Below, in pieces: positions 53,331-62,500 of a stretch of DNA of 64,000 bases (its first letter is position 1; each line of letters begins with the position of its first letter). The notes beneath the pieces are model-generated. The model searched no databases, was not told where the DNA came from, and saw only the letters and a list, made by a program, of their open reading frames with translations. The stretch spans positions 1 to 64,000 of the forward strand of contig WRKP01000008.1 of assembly GCA_009778035.1 (NCBI GenBank). Reading direction: 5' to 3'. The DNA is from Planctomycetaceae bacterium. GTDB taxonomy: Bacteria > Planctomycetota > Planctomycetia > Pirellulales > Thermoguttaceae. The translations under genes and the position numbers were made by a program.

Positions 53331-54881
53331 CTACTCCACTCTGAACTCCAGCCGCGCACGGCTGGAAGCCTCCATATGGTCAATGATCACCGTATTGCCT
53401 TCGACGCGATACTGATACGGCGTTGCCGTTACCGGACAGATCTTCGGAACGGCAAGTTCCGTAATCTCGTCGAGCGATGTCGGCAGTTTTCCGTCATGCA
53501 CCGCCGCATAGTAACGGACCGCATGCACGATTCTCAGCAAATCTAAAGTCTGCTGCTGGCGATTAAACGCATTTCGGGCCGCATTCGTTGCCGGGGCAAG
53601 CAAGGCAATGAGATAATCCGCTGCATAATTTGAACGGCCAAACTCCACGGATTCTTCAAAGTTGATTGCCGTCCGCGATTCCCCAGCCGGCATCGACGCA
53701 TCGACAAGCATCAAATCATACGTCCGCTTAAGTTCTTCAAAAACAAAGGGAGCAACGATCTGATACGTTGTCCGTGCTTCGATTTCCTGTTCGGAAAATC
53801 CTTTTTGTAAAAGCCGATTCCGTGCCGGCACATAACTGACAAGGTTCATCATCGTCATAAAAAGGCTTGCGGCCTCTTCGTTGGCCGCAACAACGTCGCC
53901 AGCACCGACGACCAATGCAAATAAATCGTCGAGCAGCGTTTTGGCTTGCTCCGGCGAAAGGCTATCCAGCGATGCCCAAAATGCGTCGGCGTGGTACTGC
54001 GAAAAAAGCCAATGCGTTTCTGACTGAATGGCATTGATCCAAACTCTTTCATCGATCCTGATTTGCATCAATGCCGGATACAGATTCGGCGCATCGGGTT
54101 GAGCCGAAAGGAGAAACAGTTGCTCGTACATCGCTCCTTTGATGGCGATTCCCACCAGCATGCCGACCAAAAAACTGGTGGGCTGTGATTCCAAAATATG
54201 ATCTGCCTGGGCAAGTCCGACGCGGATGGTGCGGAGTGCCGAATCATAGTCTCCATTACGGATTTCCCAGTTGGCTTTGCTGGCCAAGTACCGCGAAATG
54301 GCTCGGGCTTCCTGGATCGGCTCGAGAAGCGTCGCAATGCCCGCATATTGGTACTCATCGCTCCAATCAAAGTGGGTTCGCTTGCTTGCCTTTTCCAAAA
54401 GCGAATAAACTCTTTCCAAACTGCGGTAGAGCCTTGCTTCGTCTTCTGCGGTGATTTCCGAATATGATTCGCGAGACCAATGGAAATACAGCGGAAATCG
54501 TTTGAAGCGTAGCCGCTCTAACTCACGCCAGTCGTTCCGTTTTTCGGGTTCGAGGTTCAGGTATTCGTCGGATGGGTATAATCCTCTCATTGCTTGCTCA
54601 AGCCGAGAATTAAACTCTTTTTGGGCGGCAAGATGGAGCGGATAAGCGTTGCCGGTTTCTTTTTCCGTGGCGAAGATGTTCAGCCGATAGCGGAGCATCG
54701 GGTCGGGCAGGAGTTGTGGCGACACGGTCAGTTTGCGGTACGATCCGGTAACCCCTTCGGGCCGTTCACTCGGCCATGATGGGGGGATTGGTCGAAAGGT
54801 ATCGACGGCTGGGCGTGGGACTTCTTCGCCGAGCAATGTGAACGGCAAGGCGAAAAGGAGCAGGAATAATAGTCGTTTCAT
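53331..54881 (-). CDS. Secreted hypothetical protein
   Basis: Not recognised. The 516-residue protein has a signal peptide (MKRLLFLLLFALPFTLLG-EE), a mainly helical body and a C-terminal segment, DGKLPTSLDEITELAVPKIC, followed by a small beta domain (PYQYRVEGNTVIID), a pattern common in planctomycete secreted proteins. It lies between the DUF1559 gene (48 bases) and the small membrane gene (66 bases) on one strand, likely in the ECF sigma operon. Confidence 0.62.
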   Translation of the reverse strand: MKRLLFLLLFALPFTLLGEEVPRPAVDTFRPIPPSWPSERPEGVTGSYRKLTVSPQLLPDPMLRYRLNIFATEKETGNAYPLHLAAQKEFNSRLEQAMRGLYPSDEYLNLEPEKRNDWRELERLRFKRFPLYFHWSRESYSEITAEDEARLYRSLERVYSLLEKASKRTHFDWSDEYQYAGIATLLEPIQEARAISRYLASKANWEIRNGDYDSALRTIRVGLAQADHILESQPTSFLVGMLVGIAIKGAMYEQLFLLSAQPDAPNLYPALMQIRIDERVWINAIQSETHWLFSQYHADAFWASLDSLSPEQAKTLLDDLFALVVGAGDVVAANEEAASLFMTMMNLVSYVPARNRLLQKGFSEQEIEARTTYQIVAPFVFEELKRTYDLMLVDASMPAGESRTAINFEESVEFGRSNYAADYLIALLAPATNAARNAFNRQQQTLDLLRIVHAVRYYAAVHDGKLPTSLDEITELAVPKICPVTATPYQYRVEGNTVIIDHMEASSRARLEFRVE

Positions 54882-54947
54882 GGGGGTAATTGGGATTAGG
54901 GAGGGGGGTTAGGGGGAGGAGGATTAGGGGAAGGGCAGTTGCCGAGT

Positions 54948-55448
54948 TTACACCTGGAGTTTTTCCAACAGGCTCTGCCGGTACTCCCACAGGCTCACGC
55001 CTTCAGGCAATATCGGCGGTTTTTGGGGTATCACAACAAATCGGCTGGCCGTTTCGCGACGGTGCCGAAATAGCCTTTCATATCGGGCAATCCACGCCTC
55101 GATGTCAATGGAATCGGGATTCATATCATCGTTCCGACGCACGCCGAAGTCCAGTGGGACCGACGGAGTGCTCGCGTCAGGATTACGGCTTGCGCTGGCA
55201 TGACCGGCTCTATCATTCGGTTGCTCATTTATAAAAACGTATTGCACCGAGGAAACTTCGACTACCTTACCCGGCAAAGACAGCACAACCACGAGTGTCG
55301 CGGCAATGCCGGTCAGGAGGCCGGCAAATGCGACGAAGCAATCGCGCCGCCGCTGCCGTCGGCGGTGGTGTGTGTCTAAAATCCGCCGAGCCAATTCGGG
55401 CTGGCCAACGGGTTTCAATGCGGATAACTTGTGTTCTATGGTGTTCAT
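54948..55448 (-). CDS. Small membrane protein, possible anti-sigma partner
   Basis: A 166-residue protein with one membrane segment (about 39-58, FAGLLTGIAATLVVVLSL), a cytoplasmic basic N-terminal region (THHRRRQRRRDC) and an outer part. It starts 54 bases after the ECF sigma gene on the same strand, so it could be an anti-sigma factor, but no zinc-binding HxxxCxxC motif is present; the role is inferred from position only. Residues about 82-108 (HASASRNPDAS, then VPLDFGVRRNDD) are a translated copy of the palindromic element. Confidence 0.55.
   Translation of the reverse strand: MNTIEHKLSALKPVGQPELARRILDTHHRRRQRRRDCFVAFAGLLTGIAATLVVVLSLPGKVVEVSSVQYVFINEQPNDRAGHASASRNPDASTPSVPLDFGVRRNDDMNPDSIDIEAWIARYERLFRHRRETASRFVVIPQKPPILPEGVSLWEYRQSLLEKLQV
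55126..55205. repeat. Palindromic element copy inside a coding sequence
   Basis: On the minus strand it reads from GTCATGCCAGCGCAAGCC to GGCGTGCGTCGGAACGATGA, with both arms present. It is translated in the same frame as the copy in the 39052 gene (LDFGVRRNDD versus LDSGLRQNDD). Confidence 0.7.
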
Positions 55449-55502
55449 GGTTGTATTTCAACAGTTCACAGAGCCTATGGCGTAAGCCAGGGGGCCCATA
55501 TC

Positions 55503-56006
55503 TTACCGATACGGGTCTGTGTCGTCTTGCGTCTCAGTCAACATCTCTCCCAACATCCGAATACCTTCTTGATATTTCCGATGCACGCTGCTCCGCGAAG
55601 AGGCCGTCATTTCGGCAATCTCTTCGTAGGTCAGGCCGCCCCAAATCTTGGCAACGATGATTTCTCGGTATGTCAAAGCAAGCGATTCGAGTGCTTGGAT
55701 CATACGTTCGACCTCTTCTTTTTGTTCGGATTCAGGCACGTCGAAGAGGCCTTTGCTCTCTTGTACGGCAAATTCGCGTTTTTTGCGTCGGGTACGTGAA
55801 CGGAGTTCGTTGTTGGACAGGTTCCGCACGGTGGTGAGGAGCCAGGCCATGGGATTATTGGGAAAGACTTTTTGTTTCATCAGTCTCAAAAAGGCTTCTT
55901 GGACGACATCTTCGGCATTGGCGTGTTTCCATTGCTTGGCGAAGAGGACGAGGTCGTGCAGACGGGCGTGAACCAATTCTGTGATTCGGACATCGTTCTC
56001 ATTCAT
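55503..56006 (-). CDS. ECF-type RNA polymerase sigma factor
   Basis: A 167-residue sigma-70 family protein with region 2 (EDVVQEAFLRLMKQKV, then PMAWLLTTVRNLSNN) and region 4 (LESLALTYREIIVAKIWGGL, TYEEIAEMTASSRSSVHRKY). The lack of regions 1 and 3 makes it ECF type. It heads a run of four same-strand genes and likely controls envelope functions. A possible autoregulated promoter lies at 56033-56066. Confidence 0.88.
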   Translation of the reverse strand: MNENDVRITELVHARLHDLVLFAKQWKHANAEDVVQEAFLRLMKQKVFPNNPMAWLLTTVRNLSNNELRSRTRRKKREFAVQESKGLFDVPESEQKEEVERMIQALESLALTYREIIVAKIWGGLTYEEIAEMTASSRSSVHRKYQEGIRMLGEMLTETQDDTDPYR

Positions 56007-56032
56007 ATAGCGGTCGCGAAGAGCGTCCTCCT

Positions 56033-56066
56033 ATTATACAGACACCGCCAAAGGGAAGGTTTCCCG
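56033..56066 (-). promoter_or_regulatory. Possible ECF-type promoter of the sigma operon
   Basis: On the minus strand GGGAAACC near 56059-56066, then about 16 bases to GTCTGTATAAT (TATAAT at 56033-56038). The GGAAAC/GTCT spacing resembles ECF promoters, which suggests autoregulation; the TATAAT would also suit the main sigma factor. Confidence 0.4.
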
Positions 56067-56119
56067 GATTATGCCGATTTTACAGACACCCAGCGATGCT
56101 GAAACGGCAAAAATTGCTC

Positions 56120-56148
56120 TTGACTCTGATTGGGAAAACCAGTACACT
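56120..56148 (+). promoter_or_regulatory. Promoter of the 56183 gene
   Basis: TTGACT at 56120-56125, a 17-base spacer and TACACT at 56143-56148. It supports the ATG at 56183, as the longer open frame would start upstream of transcription. Confidence 0.65.
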
Positions 56149-56182
56149 ACGCCGCGAACGGTATGGAAACCGCAATACGAAT

Positions 56183-57130
56183 ATGAAAACAATGTTATCA
56201 AACTGGAAAATTTCAACCCTTGTACTCGCATTTTTCGTCGTCTCGGCAACATTTGCTGCAGCCCAGGAAATGACAAGGACTGCCGCTGAAATCCAAGCAG
56301 AAATAAACAAACTCCAACTCGAACTACAGGGTGTACTCGCGGCGGACAAGCACGTTCTGACAGCGGAACAAAAAATGCAATCCAAACAAGAACACCTATC
56401 CGCAATGTTCAGAGACTTTCCCAAATTGCTCAACGAACAGCGTTACGAAGAAGCACTGCACATGGCCCAAAAAGCGAAATTGTTCGCGCCCGACGATCCA
56501 AACATACGGGTTATGGAGGACGTCGCTGTGCAGATTTATAATATCCGTCAAAAACATTTAAGACCGACCGAAGAAGACGTATCGCAAATACGGCAACAAC
56601 TAATCCTACAGCAACTCGAAATACCCGTCGCACTGAATATCGAGTCGCCCCTTCCGCTCGAAGAGGTATTGAACATATTCTGCGGACAGATGGATATTCC
56701 GTGGTTCATGGAATGTGTAACTGACATTGATGTTTCAACAGAAACTTTGGTTCATATCCCCCAAGGACATGGAATTCACTTGCGGCTGCGAACCGTGTTG
56801 GATTTAATTCTCGATCCGCTCGGACTCATTTATGTCGTGAACGGGGATGAACTCCATATCACGACGAAACACCAGACGCAAGGAGAATTGTTCGTCAAGA
56901 TTTATTACGTAGGCGACATAAAAAATTCCGACGGTTTAATCGAAATCATCCCGGCTATCATTGAGCCGAACTCTTGGGTTGGTAACAGACCGCACGGGGA
57001 AGGATTAATTCAAGCACATGCCAAAACGTTGAGTTTGGCCGTTCGCCAAACCGCAGGCGTCCACACACAAATTGAAGGATTTCTGACGCAGGTCCGCGAG
57101 GTGAATGAGATACGGCAAGCGAGCCGGTGA
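56183..57130 (+). CDS. Secreted STN-domain protein
   Basis: 315 residues. A signal peptide (MKTMLSNWKISTLVLAFFVV, cleavage near AAA-QE) precedes a coiled-coil segment (AEIQAEINKLQLELQGVLA), a TPR-like helical pair and a secretin N0/STN-like domain (ALNIESPLPLEEVLNIFCGQ, then LRLRTVLDLILDPLGLIYVV). It ends in a beta region (LFVKIYYVGDI). Similar STN domains occur in the 39052 protein and the secretin at 59568, so it may bind one of them. Confidence 0.7.
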   Translation: MKTMLSNWKISTLVLAFFVVSATFAAAQEMTRTAAEIQAEINKLQLELQGVLAADKHVLTAEQKMQSKQEHLSAMFRDFPKLLNEQRYEEALHMAQKAKLFAPDDPNIRVMEDVAVQIYNIRQKHLRPTEEDVSQIRQQLILQQLEIPVALNIESPLPLEEVLNIFCGQMDIPWFMECVTDIDVSTETLVHIPQGHGIHLRLRTVLDLILDPLGLIYVVNGDELHITTKHQTQGELFVKIYYVGDIKNSDGLIEIIPAIIEPNSWVGNRPHGEGLIQAHAKTLSLAVRQTAGVHTQIEGFLTQVREVNEIRQASR

Positions 57131-57159
57131 GGTGTCCCAACAGAATTGCGAAGGAACGA

Positions 57160-57212
57160 GGGTGTTAGCCCCCCAGTGGGAATCGACAATGAACGACCAC
57201 CGGGGGGCTCGC
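57160..57212. repeat. Paired GGGGGGCT arms (gap repeat family)
   Basis: AGCCCCCC at 57167-57174 and GGGGGGCT at 57202-57209 are inverted, with GTTAG and GCTC beside them as in the hairpins at 37115 and 62768. The repeat overlaps the upstream extension of the next open frame. Confidence 0.55.
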
Positions 57213-57235
57213 GCTTCCCGTTCTCGCCTGAAAAA

Positions 57236-58669
57236 TTGAAACTACACGAACAAACACAGCGGTTCATTCTGCTCTTGGTTTTCTATCTGCTCGGCCCGAT
57301 TTTGACGCTCGGCATCATCGGCACTATCGCCGTCCGCAAAATGCCCCACCATACCCAAAATTGGGAACTCGCCCTTTCCCAAAAAACAGGACTACACTGG
57401 AACATCCAAACCGTCGAATTCCGCTCGCCGAAACTCGTCCGACTACACCACGTCCAAGTACTCGATGAATCCGCCCAATATCCCCTGTTCCAAGCCAAAT
57501 ACGTCGACATTTGCCGAATGACCAACACGCCTCGGGCCAAAACCTTTCCCGGTATCGCAACGCCTTCCAACGAGCAAAAACATATCGGCCTGACCGCTTT
57601 GGCCGCCCCGCTTATCGACGGCCTGCTTCCGGCATTTTCCTCCGATGACTGGTTTTGGCAAATCTCCGTGCCCATTTCGGTCTTGGATTTTAAGGACTAT
57701 CCCGGCGACAATTCCGCTCTGCTCGTTCAAAATATGCTGCGAAAAATCTTTGCCCGAATCAACTCCCTCTCCGAAGTTCCGGTGCAATTCGTCTTCGAGC
57801 AGGTTGCCGTCCGAAGCGAATACAGCATCGCCAATTCGCCCAACCAAGTCGATCTATTTCAATCCGTGCAGGGAAACCTTTATCGAATGCCGGATGGCAT
57901 CCGTTCGGATTGGGCATTTCAAATCCGCGGGATTTCAGACATTGCGGGGGAACATCGGGAACGGCTCTCGTTTGCGTTTGCCGACCAGCAGGGATTGACG
58001 GTATCATTTCAGTCGGGCAGCCAGGCGATTCCGTGCGATTTGGCGGCGGTATTTTGTTTGCCGTTCAAGAATTTTTCCGGCGGTTCCTTTCAGGGGAAAA
58101 TGTCGTATGCAATACCAGGCAACAGGGCAGAGTCGGCAACGATTCGGCTTGAGCAGGCCGTATTCCAAAATTTTCCGCTTGCTCCGCTTGCCGGTTCTTA
58201 CACGGACTTTAGCATCCAGGGGATGGTTACCAACTTGGTTATTCAGCGGGCGGTATTTGGAGCGGAGGGGAACTATGCGGAGGGACATTTTAGCATACAG
58301 GACGGTTTGATTGAAACGGCACTGTTTCATCGTTGTGTGGATCGGTTTTTGTTAAGGGTTGGACCGGATACGGCGGCGGAGTCTCTTCAGAATACTTCGA
58401 TGCCGGCGGTTCCCTTTACGGAGAGTGCGGTGCATTTTCGATTGCAGGCGGAGGGTCTTGATTTTTGGGCGTATCAGGATTGGGAAGATATTTTTATGTA
58501 TTATCAGGTAGGCACGAATCCCGTTCCATCGCTTTGGGTTCGATTGCCGAGTAATCGTCGGACGGTGAGTTATTATGAATTGATGTCGATATTTGCTCCC
58601 GACAGTGCTCCGACGGTTCCGTTGACGTCTGGTTTGCAACCGTTATTGCAGCATATTCCGCTTCGGTAG
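57236..58669 (+). CDS. AsmA-like membrane-anchored protein
   Basis: About 477 residues: one N-terminal membrane segment (FILLLVFYLLGPILTLGIIG) followed by a long beta-rich region (TGLHWNIQTVEFRSPKLVRL, HHVQVLDESAQY) resembling AsmA/DUF-type proteins that bridge the envelope. No ATG precedes the membrane segment. A TTG at 57236 is the best start because the frame before it is repeat sequence; a TTG at 57146 and an ATG at 57341 (which would lose the anchor) are alternatives. Function unknown. Confidence 0.55.
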   Translation: MKLHEQTQRFILLLVFYLLGPILTLGIIGTIAVRKMPHHTQNWELALSQKTGLHWNIQTVEFRSPKLVRLHHVQVLDESAQYPLFQAKYVDICRMTNTPRAKTFPGIATPSNEQKHIGLTALAAPLIDGLLPAFSSDDWFWQISVPISVLDFKDYPGDNSALLVQNMLRKIFARINSLSEVPVQFVFEQVAVRSEYSIANSPNQVDLFQSVQGNLYRMPDGIRSDWAFQIRGISDIAGEHRERLSFAFADQQGLTVSFQSGSQAIPCDLAAVFCLPFKNFSGGSFQGKMSYAIPGNRAESATIRLEQAVFQNFPLAPLAGSYTDFSIQGMVTNLVIQRAVFGAEGNYAEGHFSIQDGLIETALFHRCVDRFLLRVGPDTAAESLQNTSMPAVPFTESAVHFRLQAEGLDFWAYQDWEDIFMYYQVGTNPVPSLWVRLPSNRRTVSYYELMSIFAPDSAPTVPLTSGLQPLLQHIPLR

Positions 58670-58687
58670 TTATTGCGGGGCAGCAGA

Positions 58688-58710
58688 GGGCGTATTCAAA
58701 ATTGGTTTGG
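58688..58710. repeat. Intergenic repeat, GAGCGTATTCAAAATTGG type
   Basis: GGGCGTATTCAAAATTGG followed by TTTGG, the mate of 831-855. Confidence 0.6.
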
Positions 58711-58730
58711 TCGCGCTCTCGCAATTTTCC

Positions 58731-59318
58731 TCACACAGGGGGAAGCGATTCGGCATTCTGCACCAATTTGAGATAACTATCCCTAATAGGCTCCGTCAAT
58801 CCCAACCGTTGGGCAATGTCCAAAACAAGTGCTCGACACTCCGCGAGGTCCTGTTCGCCTGCTAATGTTTCGATTTCTACAAAATACCGGCGAGATTCCG
58901 GCAAGGCAGGCAATGTGTCGAACACGATTTCGACCGCACGATTATTCATTGCCAGAGCCAACCGCCGCCGGGTTTTGCGAACGCAGGCAAACTCTTGAAA
59001 ACCGAGTGCCGTCAGCATATTTTCGACTAATTCCGGGACCGTAATCGGTATTTCAACTTCCCGTCTCGTTTTCGTGTTGGAATCCAACTTCGGCCCCTTG
59101 TACGTGAGCGAATACTCGGCGGTTCCATAGGGCAAAAGACGGCTTCGCAAGCGGAGACATTCATCGGTTTGAGTGAAGTCCCGACAGGGATGCTGATAAA
59201 AAACGTCGGACTCTGCAACCTGTTCGCCGAAGGGAACATTCGTCAGTTGTTGTAGTTGGCGTTCAAAGTCCGCCAGACAATGGAGTTGGAACTTAATTTC
59301 AACTTCAAATAGAGACAT
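58731..59318 (-). CDS. CYTH-domain protein (class IV adenylate cyclase-like)
   Basis: A 195-residue CYTH (triphosphate tunnel metalloenzyme) protein with the ExExK signature in FEVEIKFQ and further strands (ECLRLRSRL, SLTYKGPKL, RREVEIPI, YFVEIETLA). Members hydrolyse inorganic or thiamine triphosphate or cyclise ATP; the substrate is not predictable. The ATG at 59318 avoids overlap with the tRNA, unlike the longer open frame. Confidence 0.85.
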   Translation of the reverse strand: MSLFEVEIKFQLHCLADFERQLQQLTNVPFGEQVAESDVFYQHPCRDFTQTDECLRLRSRLLPYGTAEYSLTYKGPKLDSNTKTRREVEIPITVPELVENMLTALGFQEFACVRKTRRRLALAMNNRAVEIVFDTLPALPESRRYFVEIETLAGEQDLAECRALVLDIAQRLGLTEPIRDSYLKLVQNAESLPPV

Positions 59319-59338
59319 AAATAAAGGGAGGCATAGAA

Positions 59339-59422
59339 TGCGGGAAAGAGGACTTGAACCTCCACTGGGTTGCCCCAACCAGGCCCTCAACCTGGCGCGT
59401 CTGCCAATTCCGCCATTCCCGC
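59339..59422 (-). tRNA. tRNA-Leu (anticodon GAG)
   Basis: On the minus strand GCGGGAATGGCGGAATTGGC begins the tRNA and pairs 7 bases (GCGGGAA with TTCCCGC) in the acceptor. The anticodon stem-loop is CCAGG-TTGAGGG-CCTGG, anticodon GAG. The T arm contains GGTTCAAGTCC and a long variable arm is present, as for leucine tRNAs. About 84 bases; no CCA is encoded. Confidence 0.95.
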
Positions 59423-59567
59423 AAGCGCAAACACGATTTTACACTATCTTTCGGTCAAGTCAAGTCCGTGCCGAGGCGAAAACTGCTCTTGCCCCCTGCG
59501 AGAAAAATCTATACCATTCGGTTCGGTGCTGGTATCATCGCCGATGCTTCCCTCCTCATCCTTTTCC

Positions 59568-62500
59568 ATGCCGTACTTCAACCCAAAACGTACGCTGCTC
59601 TGCACGCTCCTGTTGCTCTGCGCCGTTCAAGGCTCCTTTGCGCAAGCACCAGCAAGCCAAGATTCCTACAGCGGCATCCTGCCCTACCGACTCACCCGAA
59701 CTCCCATCGACGCTCTCGAACAAACGCTCCGACAACTCTGCGGAGAACGATTCCAGGCCGAATCCCAATTCCTATACTCCTTCAACGTCAAACAAGGAAA
59801 TGTACATCGGCAAGCCTCGCTGCGAATCGATCCGCAATTCAACCAAATTTTCTTCACCGGCGATAAACAACTCTGCGATCAAATTTTCATCCTCATCACC
59901 GCCATCGACCAACCGCCGCCGCAAGGAAAAATCCGACAAATCATTCCCTACCAACACGCGCCGCTCGATGTGCTGACGCAAGCCTTCGAGGCCTACCGCA
60001 CGCCCGCATCGACGGCCCGGACTAGCGTTACGGGCTCTGATTCTCACATTGCGGGTTCTGTGAACAATACCGGCGTTCGATTGCTCAATCCTAATATCGC
60101 CACACTGGCCAACTCCATCCAACAAGTGGGTTATCAATCCCAAGGCTCCCAAGGCGTTCGATTGCTCAATCCAGAGCCTGATTCTCCGTCGATTCCGATG
60201 CCGATGTCTTCGCCGCCGCCGCTGCCACGACCGGCTGTTCGACAAGCCGCACACCAATTTGAAGGCGGGTTCGATACCGGCATGCCGATGACAATGCAGG
60301 GCAATATGATGGGCGGACAGTTCTTCGACAGTCCCAACGTCGTCGGTATTCCAGACGATTACCGCTTTGTCAGCATTCCGTTGCTTGACCTCATCGTTGT
60401 CGAAGCGGAAGGCCCCCGACTTAACCGATTCATCGAAATGATTCGGCAAATCGAAGAATTGAGCAAACTCAACCGCCCGAAAATCGAAGTCGTGCATCTC
60501 AAACACGTCAATAATGTATCGCTGGGTGCTGTTCTTCCGCAAATATACAATGCTGTTTTTCAAACGATTCCCGGTGCGGTCCAAATTATCCCGATGACAT
60601 CTCCGAACGCCATGATGCTCGTCGGCTGGGGCGAAGCGATGGATACGGCCAGGGAACTCATCGAAACGCTCGACCAACCGGCCGCGACGGAACATTCCCG
60701 GCTGCATGTTTTCAAACTCCAACATATTTCCGCTCAACAGGCCCGAACCGTATTGAACGGTGCATTTCCCGCTCCGGTTGGCCTGTCCGGCTTCATTGCC
60801 CGGCTGCAACTTTTTCACGAACCGCGAACGAACGCTTTGATCGTGCAGGCCGCCCCGAATGATTTGGAAGAAGTCAAACTCATTCTCCGCGAAATTGATG
60901 TTGCCGACTCCGGCGTGAAATTGCAGATGCAGATGCGGCAACTCAAACACTCGCTGGCGCCCGACGTGCAGCAAACGGTTACGCAGGCGATTACCGGCGG
61001 GGCAACCGACGGAAAAGTCCCGGCATTTGAACTTTTAGTCCAAGGAGCGGAAGGGCAACGGCTCATTAAATCCGGTATTATGTCGGACGTTACTATCAAT
61101 ACGGATGTCCGAAACAACCAAATCATCATCCGGTCGCCGGAAAGCAGTATGGCTTTCATCTTGGAATTGATTGATTTGCTGGATATTGCGAGTCCTGAAG
61201 CCGAAATCAAGATTTTTCAACTTGAATACGCGGATGCGTCCTCGCTCAGAGATATGTTAACGTCGTTGATTCCCTCGAATGTCGATGGCGTACCGGGCCC
61301 GCAACTTCCTGGAACTGTGGACGGCGATAAACTGATTCCGATACGTTTTGCGGTAGATATCCGCACGAACAGCATCGTCGCGGCAGGTTCTGCCAGCGAT
61401 TTGAGGACCATCGAAGCATTGATTATCAATCTTGATAGAGAGGATATACTTTCCCGGGAGAGTGAGGTTTATTTTCTGAAGAACATGCGGGCAACGAATG
61501 TTGCGCAGACGATCAATGAATACATCCGAAGCCGCCGGGATATAAGGTTAGCGACCCCCGGCGTGATTCCGCCCTTTCAGGAAATAGAAAGCGAAGTGAT
61601 CGTCGTAGCTGATGCTGAAAGTAATTCGCTGATTATTAGTGCAACGCCGCGGTACTTTACCGATATTATCAAACTGGTCAAGGAACTCGACCGTTCGCCG
61701 CCGCAGGTGATGATTCGTGTCTTGATTGCCGAAGTAACGCTTTCTGATGCGAGTGAATGGTCGGCGGAAATTGGTTTGCAAGACCCGATGCTGCTTGGAC
61801 GTTCGAGCGAAGGTCGCGGCGGGATGCTTTTTAATACAGATCCAAATACGGCGATTGGGACAGCGCCGGGCAATACGCCGGGCAATGTTGCCACACAGTT
61901 GCTTTCCAACTTTGGCGGTCAGCGAGTAGGCCCGGCGGGATTCGGCGGGTTGGGCATCGCGGCAAGCAGCGATTTTATTCATCTGCAACTGCGTGCTCTC
62001 CATGAAGACAAACGTTTGGAAGTGTTGAGTGCCCCCCAGATCACGACGATGAATAATCAGGAGGCGGCCATCTCTACAGGGCAAAAGGTTCCGCGTTATC
62101 ACGGAATGATGATGACGACAACAGGATCGCAGGCGGATATCAGAGATGAAAATGTCAGTTTAATGTTAAGGGTGACTCCGAACATTAGTCCCGACGGTAC
62201 GATCGTGATGTTGGTTAGGGCACAAAACCAAAAATTGGGTACGCTCACGCAGGTCGGTGATCAATTCATGCAGTCGATTGATGATACCAACATCGTAACA
62301 ATGATTAGTGCTGCGGATAACGAAACGGTCGTGCTCGGCGGACTCATTACTCGAAATGAAGATAAATTGCAGCGGAAAATACCTTTCTTAGGCGATTTGC
62401 CGTTATTGGGAAAATTTTTCCGTCAAGAAATCAGTCAAACGCAGCGGAAGGAGTTATTGATTATACTGACGCCTCGTATTATCCGAAGTCCAGAAGAGAT

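Noticed and set aside
57146-57235. Upstream extension of the AsmA-like gene from a TTG
   Set aside because: It consists of the gap repeat and has no ribosome site; a later TTG is preferred.
59319-59390. Extension of the CYTH protein over the tRNA
   Set aside because: The tRNA structure is complete, so the start at 59318 is used.
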